From the IMG/VR virus record IMGVR_UViG_3300000553_000051, positions 1 through 54,947 of that record: a stretch of 54,947 nt of DNA; one strand, given 5' to 3'. The position numbers and the translations under genes are program-made. The DNA is from a virus. The notes beneath the pieces are model-generated. The model was not told where the DNA came from, did not search any database, and was given only the letters and a program-made list of their open reading frames with translations. Of the stretch, positions 1-8,001 are shown one piece after another; the stretch's first letter is position 1; each line of letters opens with the position of its first letter.

Positions 1-95
1 GGTTGAGTTCACCCGAATTAACGCCTCAGGAGGGAAAACCAGAAGGTCCCCGTAGAATGAGGAAAGAAAATGTGAAAAAATTAGAGTGTCATTAA
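1..95 (+). CDS. 3' end of a small phage protein gene (cut by window edge)
   Basis: A frame starting at base 3 is open from the window edge to the TAA at 93-95. The product ends MRKENVKKLECH, which fits the basic RK..K.KL tail that recurs on the small proteins of this genome. The next gene starts at the very next base. The function cannot be judged from about 30 residues. Confidence 0.45.
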   Translation, partial: LSSPELTPQEGKPEGPRRMRKENVKKLECH

Positions 96-299
96 ATGAC
101 ATCATTTCACGGAACTATAGACAATGAAACTCTTATTAGTTATTATTACGTGGGTAATAATATCATTGGACATTCTACGGAAGCGCCAATCCCCACGATC
201 ACAAATACTCATGGTGAGTTTTTTATCGGTAATTTTTTCAATAAATTATTAGAAGAAAGAAAAAATAAATTAATAAAAATTAATGAAAATAGTTTGTAA
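96..299 (+). CDS. small unknown phage protein with RKxKLxKI tail
   Basis: 67 residues. I do not recognise the family. The last 14 residues (RKNKLIKINENSL) carry the basic C-terminal module shared by many neighbours. The ATG directly follows the TAA of the preceding gene, and the 3' end overlaps the next gene by 17 bases, so the genes are tightly packed and probably translated from one message. No signal peptide or membrane segment is visible. Confidence 0.7.
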   Translation: MTSFHGTIDNETLISYYYVGNNIIGHSTEAPIPTITNTHGEFFIGNFFNKLLEERKNKLIKINENSL

Positions 300-525
300 G
301 AAGAATTATAATGAATATGGTCGTTTTTTTAACCGAAATCAAATTTATGAAATTGTCAGCAAATATGACACAGATTATTTTATTTTAACACCTGATCATG
401 CTGCAGATGATTTTATTGAACCAAAAGGTTTATGGTTCAGAAATAATACCATATGGGATTTTTTTTATACAACTCAAGAATTAAGAAAATTCAAACTAAA
501 AAAATTAAATGATAGATTGGAATAA
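283..525 (+). CDS. small unknown protein, MK(I/V)VC family with RKxKLxKLN tail
   Basis: 80 residues. It starts MKIVCKKN, has a central stretch with the pattern expected of a small beta-barrel (NQIYEIVSKY...DYFIL), and ends in FFYTTQELRKFKLKKLN. The same layout appears in the broken paralogue near 36.6-36.8 kb (LTIGKFY...KYLICND...FFLTEKEYRKQKLQKIN), so this is a repeated family in the genome. It overlaps both neighbours. Function unknown. Confidence 0.72.
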   Translation: MKIVCKKNYNEYGRFFNRNQIYEIVSKYDTDYFILTPDHAADDFIEPKGLWFRNNTIWDFFYTTQELRKFKLKKLNDRLE

Positions 526-829
526 ACATAATATTATAATTTGTAGTAATCAAATTCAATCTGAACAAATTCAAAAAATTTTATTTAAAAAAGGGTTTGT
601 TTGGAATGATAACAACAATAATAATGATAACAACATATATGATATATGGAAGGACGTAGGTCTATCCTGTGGTGATATTGTAATAAATATAAACGAACGT
701 GAATATGGCAAGTTAACGATGGGTAGATATATATCAGATTGGTATAAATGTAATCGTATTAGAGCGGAAATATTACTAAGAAAAGATAAACTTAAAAAAT
801 TAAATTATGAATCATATAATACAATGTAA
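509..829 (+). CDS. unknown protein with Asn-rich insert and RKxKLxKLN tail
   Basis: 106 residues. The first half (QIQSEQIQKILFKKGFVWN) has the helix-then-GF.W pattern that is also seen in the next, broken gene. An Asn/Asp-only run follows at about residues 33-42. The C-terminus contains LLRKDKLKKLNY, the shared basic tail. The start overlaps the preceding gene by 17 bases. No enzymatic motif is seen. Confidence 0.7.
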   Translation: MIDWNKHNIIICSNQIQSEQIQKILFKKGFVWNDNNNNNDNNIYDIWKDVGLSCGDIVININEREYGKLTMGRYISDWYKCNRIRAEILLRKDKLKKLNYESYNTM

Positions 830-1171
830 AAATGATAATGAATTTATAATGATTCAAGAATTTATTTTTTCTATCGGTGGTTATTGGGGACGTGATTCTG
901 GACCCGCCATTTGGGACGAGTTTGGGTTAAGAGAAAATAATTAGAAGAAATATTTTAAGAAAACCTGAAAAAAATGTGACTTGTTTGAGAGTTAGAGGTT
1001 TTATTATGGAAGGTTTTTGGTGATTCAAAATTTTATATAAATGATGAAAACGATGGTGCGGCCGATAACATTGGCTATTCAAATTTTAACGGTGAGTTTT
1101 ATAAATTTGTATCAGCTTACCAGTTTATGAGAAAAATTAAATTAAAAAATTTATTAAATGAAAATAGGTGA
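807..1171 (+). pseudogene. frameshifted paralogue of the upstream gene
   Basis: An ATG at 807 opens 45 residues (MNHIIQCKNDNEFIMIQEF... similar in layout to the gene before it) that stop at about 944. Protein-like sequence continues in a second frame to about 1021 (LRKPEKNVTCLRVRG) and in a third frame to TGA at 1169-1171, ending YQFMRKIKLKNLLNENR with the usual basic tail. At least two small indels separate the pieces. This is a decayed gene or contains assembly errors. The 3' end overlaps the next ATG as intact neighbours do, which supports a formerly continuous gene. Confidence 0.6.
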
Positions 1172-1433
1172 TATCTGCTATACAAATAAAAAAAACAGAT
1201 GGTGTGAAAATTGTATTGGTGCTGACATTTGGCATGATGTACCAAAAAATGAATCATTCTATATAATAGGTTTCTCAAATAATTCTAGTTATATTGATCT
1301 AAAAAATATTAGAGAAGGTTATAAAATACTTATGACAATAGCAGAATTTAATAATGATTTTAATATAAAGATCTTACGAAAACAAAAAATAGAAAAATTA
1401 AAATTATATGAAGAAAATGATAAAGCAATGTAA
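1158..1433 (+). CDS. small unknown protein with RKxKIxKLK tail
   Basis: 91 residues starting MKIGDICYTNKKNRWCENC. A CxxC pair (residues 16-19) and two further Cys/His positions lie near the N-terminus, and the end carries ILRKQKIEKLKLYEE. The first 55 residues look like a small all-beta domain. It overlaps the preceding frameshifted gene by 14 bases. Function unknown. Confidence 0.68.
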   Translation: MKIGDICYTNKKNRWCENCIGADIWHDVPKNESFYIIGFSNNSSYIDLKNIREGYKILMTIAEFNNDFNIKILRKQKIEKLKLYEENDKAM

Positions 1434-1435
1434 TA

Positions 1436-1588
1436 ATGTGAAATTGCACTCACACAATATTACACAATGAAAAACCAGATTGTTGTCAAAATATACCTTG
1501 CTGGGTAGATGATAAACCCTGTAATTGTTCAAATATTAATGATATTCGTAAGAAAAAATTAGAGAAATTAGAGAATTATAAAAATTAA
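1436..1588 (+). pseudogene. Cys-rich small protein gene with TGA as second codon
   Basis: ATG at 1436 is followed at once by TGA (1439-1441). The same frame is then open for 48 codons: a Cys-rich stretch (CTH, CC, C, CNC) followed by DIRKKKLEKLENYKN, the common tail. Coding quality is clear, so a point mutation, a small indel or a sequencing error at codon 2 is likely. TGA is used as a normal stop elsewhere in this window, so recoding is not supported. Confidence 0.5.
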
Positions 1589-1593
1589 ATTTT

Positions 1594-1899
1594 TTAATAT
1601 TCATTTCTAATAGTACCAATCAAATTGTCGTAAATGGTTTGAAGATATGACTCATTCAAATTGAGTATTTCTTCCCAATTTAACAAATATTCTTCTGGTT
1701 TACTTGCTCTAAAATCTTTGATATAGTGAACACCGTCAAAAGTAATATCAGTCACCATAATATCTGTACCGTTCAAATTAAAATCATCACACGAATCTAG
1801 TTCAATCTTTTTTTCTTCGTGTGATGGTAAAATATTAGCTGTTCTTTCAAAAAGACTTTTAATTCTATTTCTAATTCTTTCTTTTGTTGTGGTTTCCAT
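1594..1899 (-). CDS. unknown acidic phage protein
   Basis: 101 residues, mostly acidic in the second half and without recognisable motifs. It is the only minus-strand gene of the first 20 kb, convergent with the small-gene run before it. Its leader contains GATATATAAAT, close to the late-type TATATA motif of this genome. Function unknown. Confidence 0.7.
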   Translation of the reverse strand: METTTKERIRNRIKSLFERTANILPSHEEKKIELDSCDDFNLNGTDIMVTDITFDGVHYIKDFRASKPEEYLLNWEEILNLNESYLQTIYDNLIGTIRNEY

Positions 1900-1949
1900 A
1901 ATTTTTATTTATATATCAAATATAAGTAACTTTTTTTAAAATAAAAAAA

Positions 1950-1962
1950 TTTAATATATAGG
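1950..1962 (+). promoter_or_regulatory. TTTAATATATA late-type promoter candidate
   Basis: The TTTAATATATAGG motif ends 3 bases before the lysozyme ATG. The same motif stands before several probable late genes in the window. Confidence 0.45.
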
Positions 1963-1965
1963 TTT

Positions 1966-2535
1966 ATGAAGAGAGCCTTTATAGTAATATCAATATTTCT
2001 TAGTTTTATTTTTTTAAGTTTAAAAACAGATTATCCTGAAAATTTCAACAAAATAATGAAATATGTTTTACTCTTTGAAGGTGGCTATAGTGATATAATT
2101 AATGACCCAGGTGGATCTACAAATCACGGAATCACTCAGGAAACTTATGATATTTATAGAACCAGAAAACATTTAAAAATACGTTCTGTTAAAAATATTA
2201 CAATGGATGAAGTTTATGATTGTTATTATAATAAATTTTATCTTTCAACAGGTTGCGATACACTACCATCAGCAACATCTTTTGTTAATATGGATGTAGC
2301 CGTTAATTCAGGTATAGGAAAAGCGAGAATTTTTTTAGCAACTATTCTATCCGAAAATCCAGATTTAGCAAGTAATTTAGATAGTTGTGACAAAGAAATA
2401 GCTATTAAATATATAGAATTTAGAATGAAGGAAAGATATAATATTGTTGCTAGAAATGAGAAAAAAAGAAAATTTTTAAAAGGTTGGTTAAATCGTGATA
2501 AACAAGTCAGAGATATAATTGAAAAGGAATATTAA
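1966..2535 (+). CDS. GH108-type lysozyme (endolysin) with N-terminal membrane anchor
   Basis: 189 residues. Residues 3-19 form one hydrophobic segment, followed by LLFEGGYSDIINDPGG and THGIT-like NHGIT, the signature of glycoside hydrolase family 108. The glutamate at about residue 38 in FEGGY is the expected catalytic acid. The family cleaves the beta-1,4 MurNAc-GlcNAc bond of peptidoglycan. The single N-terminal segment without an obvious cleavage site suggests a signal-arrest-release endolysin secreted by the host Sec system, which would need no holin. It is preceded by a late-type TATATA box, which fits a lysis gene. Confidence 0.9.
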   Translation: MKRAFIVISIFLSFIFLSLKTDYPENFNKIMKYVLLFEGGYSDIINDPGGSTNHGITQETYDIYRTRKHLKIRSVKNITMDEVYDCYYNKFYLSTGCDTLPSATSFVNMDVAVNSGIGKARIFLATILSENPDLASNLDSCDKEIAIKYIEFRMKERYNIVARNEKKRKFLKGWLNRDKQVRDIIEKEY

Positions 2536-2609
2536 AATTTTGAAAACTTTTAAAATTTTAGTTCATATCAGATAATATCAAAATAATTTTTTTATTCGTA
2601 AACTATACG

Positions 2610-2617
2610 TAACTTTG
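2610..2617 (+). promoter_or_regulatory. Bacteroidota-type promoter (TAACTTTG)
   Basis: TAnnTTTG box with an upstream T-run and TTATTCG. The block TTATTCG-AAACTAT-CGTAA-TTTGT recurs almost unchanged at 14.06-14.09 kb. It lies 37 bases before the next ATG. Confidence 0.6.
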
Positions 2618-2653
2618 TTAAACGAAAGAAAAATAAAAAAATACAATTAAAAA

Positions 2654-3028
2654 ATGAAACAAGAAGTCTGGGAGAAGGCATTTCCGAATGCGAATTTAAC
2701 AATTGAAGAAAAAATTTTTCTTTATCATAAATATGAAGAAGAAATGAAAGATTATTATAAGTTCATGAATGGTAATAAGTATGAGTATGAGATAGATCGG
2801 AAAATATTTGACAAATATGAAAATGACTTAAAACAAGGAACAAAAGTCAGATATAAGCCATCACCTTTTATTAATCTCACAGGAAAAATTTGTGGTATTT
2901 CTAATACTGGTGTTGTATTGCTTGGTAAATGTTATATTATTGAATTAGATGAAGAAAGCAAATTAAAAGTTCCCAAGTATCCATACTCTAATGTAGTAGG
3001 ATTTGAATTATATCTTGAAAAAATTTAG
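2654..3028 (+). CDS. unknown protein with C-terminal SH3/KOW-like beta domain
   Basis: 124 residues. The N-terminal half is helical and charged. From about residue 60 the sequence (GTKVRYKPSP...GKICGISNTGVVLLG) alternates in the way of a small SH3-like barrel. It stands alone between a TAnnTTTG promoter and a strong terminator, so it is a single-gene unit. Function unknown. Confidence 0.75.
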   Translation: MKQEVWEKAFPNANLTIEEKIFLYHKYEEEMKDYYKFMNGNKYEYEIDRKIFDKYENDLKQGTKVRYKPSPFINLTGKICGISNTGVVLLGKCYIIELDEESKLKVPKYPYSNVVGFELYLEKI

Positions 3029-3054
3029 GAATCTTAAGATTCCTTTTTTTTTTT
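3028..3054 (+). terminator. rho-independent terminator
   Basis: Perfect 8-bp palindrome GGAATCTTAAGATTCC followed by eleven T, overlapping the stop codon of the preceding gene. Confidence 0.85.
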
Positions 3055-3068
3055 CTGAATTTTTTTTA

Positions 3069-3076
3069 TATCTTTG
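3069..3076 (+). promoter_or_regulatory. Bacteroidota-type promoter (TATCTTTG)
   Basis: TATCTTTG with a T-rich upstream region, about 30 bases before the next ATG and just after a terminator. Confidence 0.6.
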
Positions 3077-3106
3077 TCTATAGATAAAAATGATAAACTA
3101 TAAAAA

Positions 3107-3514
3107 ATGGTAAAAATAAAAAATGTAAAACTAATTGATGTGTCCGATTGGAACAAACTAGTTTCAGAAACTTATGGTAAAGTTTATGACTTTCAGCAAC
3201 AAGAAGGTTGCCAAGATAGAGGACAATTTAAGTTGATTATTCCATCAGGTTATGAAGATGATGAAGAAGAAATGAATTATGAGATACCTGAAATTGTTAA
3301 CAACGATACAATGGGTGTTAAATTTGAAAAATGGTTAGAACGCGATCCGAAACAAGTCGTCCATGACGAATCTGTTGGTATTAGAAATGAACAGTGGGCT
3401 ATTGATATGTGGTGGCAACGAAATTTTTATCCTAGCATTTTCACTGTTGCTAACGATTTATATAAAAGGGGTTTAATTGACGCTGGTGAATATTTTATTG
3501 ATATTAATTGGTAA
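3107..3514 (+). CDS. unknown phage protein
   Basis: 135 residues, with an acidic middle (DDEEE) and a Trp-rich C-terminal part (WAIDMWWQRNFYPSIF). I have no family name for it. It has its own promoter and is followed by two closely spaced genes. No signal peptide or metal-binding motif is seen. Confidence 0.75.
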   Translation: MVKIKNVKLIDVSDWNKLVSETYGKVYDFQQQEGCQDRGQFKLIIPSGYEDDEEEMNYEIPEIVNNDTMGVKFEKWLERDPKQVVHDESVGIRNEQWAIDMWWQRNFYPSIFTVANDLYKRGLIDAGEYFIDINW

Positions 3515-3543
3515 AATAGAAAATTATTTAATTTGGATAGTAT

Positions 3544-3738
3544 ATGAAAGAAATTTATTCTGAAAATGAACGGGAAAATATTGAATTAGCATTACTTGAA
3601 GCAATTTGGATTTCAAGATGGACTACGAATGGACAAGCATTAGTTGCTGTTCTTGAGGTAGAAGAAGCACAACAAATTGTGAAAGATATTTTTTTTGAAT
3701 TGGATAAGATTGGTTACGAAATAAAGAAAAAGGTATGA
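3544..3738 (+). CDS. small helical unknown protein
   Basis: 64 residues, almost entirely predicted helix (NERENIELALLEAIWISRW...VEEAQQIVKDIFFELDKIG). Its TGA overlaps the start of the following envelope-protein gene by 4 bases, so the two are probably co-translated. Function unknown. Confidence 0.7.
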   Translation: MKEIYSENERENIELALLEAIWISRWTTNGQALVAVLEVEEAQQIVKDIFFELDKIGYEIKKKV

Positions 3739-4490
3739 AAACTTTACAATTATTTGTGATATTTTTATTTTTATTCTGTGAGGTATTCTCACAGAATATA
3801 TTTACTAGTAAATTTGGGTTTGCGGTAAATAACATGGAAGTATCTTCGATGCCAGAATATTTCAGGAATGTACCAATACATCCTGATGATGGTGGTGGAC
3901 CGAATTCTGGAACTATAGGTAAGACCAGTTATCATAATTGGCTTGTTATACCAACATTTGGAGTTGAGTTTTCACATAGATTTAAAGATAGAATATCTGT
4001 TGGTGTTGGTGTGAATTTTGAATTTAGTTGGGCTGACAGAGCTGAAGTTAATTATAATAGTAGTGGTTCGCCACAAAGAGGTACTGGTACAGCATTGACA
4101 TATTGTGGTACCTTATCAAGAGGTATGTGTTCTTTACTATCATACACTCAAACGGATGATCCAGATGTAATACCAACAACTTATAATATAAGTTTAACTC
4201 CTAATATTTTTATTACTTTCCCCATCACAAAAAAAGTGGATATTAAATTTAATGTGACATATCAAAGATATGCTTGTGTAAATGGTTGGGATAGATATAA
4301 TACACTAGAGATTAATCAGAAAAAAACATTAGCATATATAGTTCCAATTGATATATTGTTCAGCTTTAAATATGTAGAGTTTGGGCCAAGGATACCTATA
4401 AGTTGGAGAACTGATGCTGGTAAGGAGTTTGGTACTAAAATATTTTCATTTGGTTTTGTAGTAAATTATAGATTAGGCACAGATAATTAA
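3735..4490 (+). CDS. secreted outer-membrane beta-barrel protein
   Basis: 251 residues. Residues 1-19 are a clear Sec signal peptide (basic MKT, hydrophobic LFVIFLFLF, small FS then Q, the usual cleavage context in Bacteroidota). The mature part alternates hydrophobic and polar residues, with aromatic-rich strands and a terminal strand FSFGFVVNYRLG, typical of an outer-membrane barrel. A phage-coded barrel could remodel the host surface, for example to block superinfection, but no specific family is recognised. Two cysteine pairs could form disulfides. Confidence 0.75.
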   Translation: MKTLQLFVIFLFLFCEVFSQNIFTSKFGFAVNNMEVSSMPEYFRNVPIHPDDGGGPNSGTIGKTSYHNWLVIPTFGVEFSHRFKDRISVGVGVNFEFSWADRAEVNYNSSGSPQRGTGTALTYCGTLSRGMCSLLSYTQTDDPDVIPTTYNISLTPNIFITFPITKKVDIKFNVTYQRYACVNGWDRYNTLEINQKKTLAYIVPIDILFSFKYVEFGPRIPISWRTDAGKEFGTKIFSFGFVVNYRLGTDN

Positions 4491-4501
4491 AACGAAAAAA
4501 T

Positions 4502-4762
4502 ATGAAAAAATTTTTATTCGGAACATTGATGTTTATTGGTTTCATTTTAATAGGAACAATAGTGAATTATTTTTGTATTCCGTTGTATGTTGATTTGTGT
4601 ATAATGAAACCAGCTATACTAACTGATACTATTGTGAGTAAGTGGTTAATATCATTAATGATTTCATATCTACCTTGGTTATTTATGATGCTATGTTTAT
4701 CTATAATCAGCATTGTTATAATATTAGGATTTGAAATTTGGTCTCATTATCACAATTTATGA
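4502..4762 (+). CDS. small membrane protein with two transmembrane segments
   Basis: 86 residues with hydrophobic segments at about 4-27 and 48-77. No family recognised. It follows the barrel gene by 11 bases and overlaps the next start by ATGA, so it is in the same unit. It could be an envelope or lysis helper (inference only). Confidence 0.7.
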   Translation: MKKFLFGTLMFIGFILIGTIVNYFCIPLYVDLCIMKPAILTDTIVSKWLISLMISYLPWLFMMLCLSIISIVIILGFEIWSHYHNL

Positions 4763-5028
4763 AATTAAACAAAAAATCTATAAAATATTACAGACGGAAC
4801 TGGAAGATGTTTATTCATTTATTATTCAGGACTAAAAGGTTTGGTGTTAATAACAGATGGTGGGATGAATTTGATTCTATATTCGGATTGCCAATATGGA
4901 AAATAATATGGAGAATAATAACGATTCAACCATTGATTACAGAATGGAATAAGATTAAATTTCGTGTAGTTGCTTGTCATTTTATGACTGATAAAGAAAA
5001 AAATATAATAGGATGGACTAAGATGTAA
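4759..5028 (+). CDS. small basic Trp-rich protein
   Basis: About 89 residues from the ATG at 4759, which overlaps the preceding TGA. This start is preferred over a TTG seven codons upstream. The protein is basic and rich in Trp/Ile (KIIWRIITIQPLITEWNKIKF). Possibly membrane-associated. Function unknown. Confidence 0.6.
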   Translation: MKLNKKSIKYYRRNWKMFIHLLFRTKRFGVNNRWWDEFDSIFGLPIWKIIWRIITIQPLITEWNKIKFRVVACHFMTDKEKNIIGWTKM

Positions 5029-5084
5029 AATTATGAATTTATTTTTGGATATAGAAAAGAAAAATTAAACTGATTAAAAAATTT

Positions 5085-5489
5085 ATGATAAAATTTTTTA
5101 CATATCAATTTGAAACGAGACTTTATTATGGTTATAAACTTCTTTCTGAAAAGAGTGTTTTTGAATCTTTTAAAAAACTTGAATATCAAGGATTTAAGAT
5201 TTTATATTCAACCTCGGAAGTTATTAGCTATCAAATAGATAGTCAAATAATTAGAAAATTAAAATTAAAAAGAATTAATAATACTGCTAATCGTATAGAG
5301 GAAAGATTGTATCAACTATTATATAGATCAGAGGAGAATAAAGAAGAAGAATTTAATAATTACTATTGGACTTATAATTGTTGGAAGGAGAACTCGGCGG
5401 CTGAACTTTCCATTAATAGAAATAATAATTTCTTGGAGAAACGAAGGAGAGATAAATATTGTGCAAATAAATATAAAAATAGAAAATGA
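5085..5489 (+). CDS. unknown protein with internal RKLKLKRIN motif
   Basis: 134 residues. The first 65 residues resemble the small beta domain plus basic tail of the genes at the left edge, with IIRKLKLKRINN at about residues 58-69. The tail is followed by about 65 charged residues, so the module is internal here. Read-through of an ancestral stop or a fusion would explain that. Function unknown. Confidence 0.65.
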   Translation: MIKFFTYQFETRLYYGYKLLSEKSVFESFKKLEYQGFKILYSTSEVISYQIDSQIIRKLKLKRINNTANRIEERLYQLLYRSEENKEEEFNNYYWTYNCWKENSAAELSINRNNNFLEKRRRDKYCANKYKNRK

Positions 5490-5558
5490 TGAATTGATGA
5501 AGAAAGTAAAAATACTTAAGAAAATTAATAATAAATAACAATTTAAAATTAAAAAATT

Positions 5559-5900
5559 ATGAAAATTAGAGCAGGATTTGTATCGAACAGCAGCAGTAGT
5601 TCATTTGTATTACTATTGCCTGAGAACTTTGTAGAAACTATTGATTATGATAAAATCACGAATGGTGATGATGAATTTCCATTGGATGATTTCAAACGAA
5701 TGATTAATGATTTCGTTAAACAAGGTGGAATGTGGAATGAATCAATTTTTGAATATGATGAAGATGATTATGACTTTCCTGATATTTTAGATGATTTGGT
5801 TCGACCATATGTAATTGCTAGTGTAGAATGTGGTTCTGATGATGGTGGTCAGTACGTAGTTGTAAATCGTGAGAAAATAAAAAAATTGTTGAAAAAATGA
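5559..5900 (+). CDS. GFVSNSSSSSF-headed protein 1
   Basis: 113 residues beginning MKIRAGFVSNSSSSSF, then a hydrophobic strand (VLLLP) and a very acidic remainder that ends in EKIKKLLKK. First of seven intact members of an array between 5.5 and 11.5 kb that share only the first 16-17 residues. Serine codons here mix AGC, AGT, TCG and TCA. No function is known to me for this head. It is not a Sec signal because the hydrophobic stretch is too short. Confidence 0.85.
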   Translation: MKIRAGFVSNSSSSSFVLLLPENFVETIDYDKITNGDDEFPLDDFKRMINDFVKQGGMWNESIFEYDEDDYDFPDILDDLVRPYVIASVECGSDDGGQYVVVNREKIKKLLKK

Positions 5901-6036
5901 AAGCTAGATTAGTTTTGTAAGCAATAGTAGCAGTAGTTTATTTGTGTTGTTTGGTATTCCAGTAAATTTAAGTGTCAAATTCATCAAACTAATTGTTTTC
6001 TTTGACGGACGTTATAAAAGAAAAAATCCAACTTGA
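5897..6036 (+). pseudogene. degenerate GFVSNSSSSSF-headed gene
   Basis: An ATG overlapping the preceding TGA opens MKARLVL and stops. Shifting frame gives VSNSSSSLFVLFG, the family head, and about 30 more residues up to TGA at 6034-6036. A small deletion in the head codons and an early end leave a remnant. The last third coincides with a dispersed repeat (5971-6010), which may have replaced the original 3' end. Confidence 0.6.
5971..6010 (+). repeat. dispersed repeat copy 1
   Basis: Contains GTCAAATTCATCAAACTA and GTTTTCTTTGACGGAC. Both blocks recur on the opposite strand at 54830-54884, and the second recurs at 45470-45490. Compared with the 54.8 kb copy it lacks a 17-base stem-loop between the blocks. 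Confidence 0.75.
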
Positions 6037-6062
6037 GATGGAAAAATATAAAATAGAAAAAA

Positions 6063-6275
6063 ATGTGTAAAAGAGAAGGAATATTTTTTAGTGTTATGAT
6101 ACTTTGGCTTTTGATGTTAACGATTGAAATAACGATGTTTAGTAGTTTTGCTAAGGAATATGGTGCAATATTAAATATTGTACCTATTTTGATATTATTG
6201 ATAATAATTATACCTAGATATTTTTCAAGAACTTATAATAATTGGTTAGAATCAGGATTGAATCAAAAAAAATGA
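6063..6275 (+). CDS. small membrane protein with two transmembrane segments
   Basis: 70 residues. Hydrophobic segments at about 9-28 and 34-50, followed by a basic tail. The stop overlaps the next ATG as ATGA. No recognised family. It sits inside the GFVSNSSSSSF gene array but lacks the head. Confidence 0.7.
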   Translation: MCKREGIFFSVMILWLLMLTIEITMFSSFAKEYGAILNIVPILILLIIIIPRYFSRTYNNWLESGLNQKK

Positions 6276-6610
6276 CACAAAAAGAGATAGATCTAATTTT
6301 TAATATTACAATAATTCTTCATGAAGATGAATATTTCAATATTCCTAAACCATGGTTTTCATTATTTCAATTTAATAAATCTCAAAGAAGAGATAGAAAC
6401 GAAACTCAGAAATGGGTAGCAGAACAATTAGCAACTGCTGGAATTTATACAGTTCCTGTAGGAATGAGTTGGGGTGTGTTAACAACTGAAGAATACTACA
6501 AACATAGTAAAAATACATATGCACTCCAGGAACTAAGAGCAAAAAAAATTAAAAAGATTAAATCAAAAAAGTTTGGAATATTCAGAATAAACAAAAAAAT
6601 GATTAAATAA
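6272..6610 (+). CDS. unknown protein with basic KIKKIK tail
   Basis: 112 residues from the ATG at 6272 (overlapping the previous TGA), which is preferred to an in-frame GTG upstream. The middle has several helices and a PVGMSWGVL stretch. The tail LRAKKIKKIKSKKFG is a version of the shared RKxKLxKL ending. Function unknown. Confidence 0.68.
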   Translation: MTQKEIDLIFNITIILHEDEYFNIPKPWFSLFQFNKSQRRDRNETQKWVAEQLATAGIYTVPVGMSWGVLTTEEYYKHSKNTYALQELRAKKIKKIKSKKFGIFRINKKMIK

Positions 6611-6613
6611 TAT

Positions 6614-7138
6614 ATGAAGGTTAGATCAGGATTTGTAAGTAATAGTAGTTCAAGTTCTTTCGTTCTAATTGGACGAAAGTTAACTGATGATGATCTTAAG
6701 TTGGGAATACTTAAAAATGGAAATATGATAAAAGCCGTTGGACATTATTTGGCAGATGGTGCCGATGTTATTGATATTGATAGTCCCGAAAAATTAGGTT
6801 TCGTAAAGGCTGTGAATAAATTAAATCCAGTTTTTACTATCTATGAAGGTTATTTCATGGGTGAAGATTTATCTATTGATGTTGAAAAATTGAAAGATAA
6901 ACTTCCTGAAAGAGGTAAAGTAGGATTTTATTCTATTGAACAAGATTATCATGGTTGTACATGTCTTGAAGATATGTTTAATTCATATTCTAATTATTCT
7001 AATTGTAACACCTGGTATGAGGATAATAATCCAAGTAGAAATGATATTGAACGAGAAATGCAAGTTTTTTTAAGAGCAAAGAAACTTAAAAAACTCAACA
7101 AAAAACAAAAAAATGACTATATAATATATGAAGGTTAG
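6614..7138 (+). CDS. GFVSNSSSSSF-headed protein 2
   Basis: 174 residues starting MKVRSGFVSNSSSSSF, then a strand (VLIG) and a helix (TDDDLKLGILKNG). The C-terminus carries FLR-KKLKKLN, so this protein has both the head module and the RKxKLxKL tail module. It overlaps the next gene of the array by 11 bases. Function unknown. Confidence 0.85.
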   Translation: MKVRSGFVSNSSSSSFVLIGRKLTDDDLKLGILKNGNMIKAVGHYLADGADVIDIDSPEKLGFVKAVNKLNPVFTIYEGYFMGEDLSIDVEKLKDKLPERGKVGFYSIEQDYHGCTCLEDMFNSYSNYSNCNTWYEDNNPSRNDIEREMQVFLRAKKLKKLNKKQKNDYIIYEG

Positions 7139-7544
7139 ATCAGGATTTGTAAGTAATAGTAGTAGTTCATCATTTTTAATACCTATTAATGCATTAACAG
7201 AAAGTCAAATTTTAATGATACAAGATTATATAAATGTGACTGAAAATTGGTGTAAATATCATAAAGAGGATAATTTATATCCTGAAGGTTGGGATATTAC
7301 AGTAAATGAAAAATGTGTTTATGGTTGGACTACGATGGATAATTTTGATATGTCATTTTTTCTTAATGTAATAGTAGGTGTAAATAAATACATACATTGG
7401 GGTGACGATTATACTGATAATAATATTGATTTAGATGCACTTAATCGTGAAATTTTACAAGAAGAAAGAAAAGAAAAATTAGATAATATTGAGAATTACG
7501 GTTACATATTACGAAATAAAATAAATAAAAATTATGAAAATTAG
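7128..7544 (+). CDS. GFVSNSSSSSF-headed protein 3
   Basis: 138 residues starting MKVRSGFVSNSSSSSF, followed by the strand LIPINAL and the helix TESQILMIQDYI. The centre is Trp/Tyr-rich. The C-terminus has EERKEKLDNIENYG, a looser tail motif. Its first bases lie within the end of the preceding gene and its last 11 bases within the next one. Function unknown. Confidence 0.85.
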   Translation: MKVRSGFVSNSSSSSFLIPINALTESQILMIQDYINVTENWCKYHKEDNLYPEGWDITVNEKCVYGWTTMDNFDMSFFLNVIVGVNKYIHWGDDYTDNNIDLDALNREILQEERKEKLDNIENYGYILRNKINKNYEN

Positions 7545-7983
7545 GCAAGGGTTTGTTAGCAACAGTAGTAGCAGTTCATTTGTTGTTATTATGAAAAATG
7601 GAAAAGAAATGACAAAAGAAACTCTTTTAGAGGCTTTTGATGTTAAAAAAACTTCACCTTTGTATGTCTTTGCAAAAGATTTAGCAGATTGGATTATGAA
7701 CAATGTTGAAAAACAAGATATTAAAAGTTTATTTGAGAATTATTGTTATAGGTCAGAAAAATTGACTGAAAATGAAATGATTGATAATATGGTTGAAGAG
7801 TGTTCAGAAAAATATAAGGCTGAAAAAAGAGAAGAATTAGAAAAAATTAGAGATAATGAAATTTTTTATTATGAAGGTAGTGCTGTAAGTGATAGCGGTG
7901 AAGGATTAGAATATTATCTTTGTGAAACAGGTATTAATGTTAACACCGACATTATTACAATAAAATCAGGTGGTGGATATTAA
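7534..7983 (+). CDS. GFVSNSSSSSF-headed protein 4
   Basis: 149 residues starting MKIRQGFVSNSSSSSF, then a strand (VVIM) and a helix (TKETLLEAFDV). The rest is acidic and helical with no family signature. Tandem with members 3 and 5. Function unknown. Confidence 0.85.
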   Translation: MKIRQGFVSNSSSSSFVVIMKNGKEMTKETLLEAFDVKKTSPLYVFAKDLADWIMNNVEKQDIKSLFENYCYRSEKLTENEMIDNMVEECSEKYKAEKREELEKIRDNEIFYYEGSAVSDSGEGLEYYLCETGINVNTDIITIKSGGGY

Positions 7984-8001
7984 TTTAAAAAAACTAATAA
8001 T

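Noticed and set aside
1436-1588. TGA recoded as an amino acid, from ATG-TGA at 1436
   Set aside because: TGA serves as a normal stop in many intact genes here, including ATGA overlaps, and no other in-frame TGA pattern is seen. A local mutation or error is simpler.
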